NCBI RefSeq assembly: GCF_014048465.1
Contig: NZ_PDLY01000007.1
Coordinates: 1-64,000 of the forward strand
Direction: 5' to 3'
Source: Bombella mellum
Lineage (GTDB): Bacteria > Pseudomonadota > Alphaproteobacteria > Acetobacterales > Acetobacteraceae
Length of the DNA stretch: 64,000 nt
The notes below the pieces were generated by a model. That model did not search any database. It saw only the letters and a list, made by a program, of their open reading frames with translations, and was not told where the DNA came from. Positions 63,971-64,000 of this stretch are shown here, in pieces. The position numbers were made by a program, and so were the translations under genes. Position 1 is the first letter of the stretch. Every line of letters starts with the position of its first letter.

Positions 63971-64000
63971 CAGGGGCCGGGTCGGCAGACCCGGCCCCTG
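63971..64000 (+). terminator. Terminator stem at the right edge
   Basis: CAGGGGCCGGGTC (63971-63983) and GACCCGGCCCCTG (63988-64000) form 13 perfect pairs with a GGCA loop. Any T-tract lies beyond the window. Confidence 0.7.

Overview
The window is a chromosomal segment of an acetic acid bacterium (Acetobacteraceae, Alphaproteobacteria). This is inferred from a membrane-bound PQQ glucose dehydrogenase, the alphaproteobacterial clusters ftsE-ftsX-ydcF-plsC and zapA-6S RNA-fau, NrtR-type NAD regulator/DUF2125 neighbours, and GC-rich coding sequence. The genus cannot be fixed from the sequence alone; a Gluconobacter, Bombella or Saccharibacter-like organism would fit.

Left third (1-21.25 kb): a contact-dependent inhibition (CDI) locus read left to right. 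A giant filamentous-haemagglutinin/CdiA-type exoprotein enters from beyond the left edge and ends at 9482 in a C-terminal domain resembling polymorphic toxin type 50. Behind it lies an 11-kb array in which short, AT-rich immunity-like genes alternate with truncated, frameshifted pieces of the cdiA gene that carry other toxin tails. I count twelve immunity-like units in four sequence families: a (2), b (5, one frameshifted), c (2) and d (3, one a remnant). There are six displaced cdiA/toxin pieces plus a final worn remnant. Each family-b immunity gene is followed by the same hairpin and T-tract, which marks the module boundary. The pieces re-enter cdiA homology at three recurrent points: the core near 6565, the core near 7579 and the pre-toxin linker near 8800. 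This is the layout expected of a toxin-swapping reservoir with retained orphan immunity. It is the most unusual part of the window.

Middle (21.25-34.3 kb): minus-strand NrtR-like regulator, DUF2125 protein, plsC, ydcF, ftsX, ftsE and a small membrane protein. A plus-strand pair of overlapping histidine-kinase genes follows, the first with two degenerate receivers, then sufE. A small Cys-motif secreted protein and gcd lie on the minus strand.

Right (34.5-64 kb): housekeeping genes. rpmI-rplT, pheS-pheT and lpxB run on plus and meet a long minus-strand series: xseB-ispA-dxs-tlyA-rlmN-argG-FKBP-trpS (isoprenoid precursors, rRNA modification, arginine, tRNA charging). Next on minus come an OmpA-like / MotA-ExbB-like / MotB-like triad, lepA and a glycosyltransferase. 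The EF-P beta-lysylation set (efp, epmB, epmA) is complete and adjacent to suhB. The window ends with two lipoproteins, a ThiE-like protein, the zapA region with a 6S RNA candidate, fau and a YmdB-family phosphoesterase. No tRNA, rRNA, CRISPR array or transposase was seen.
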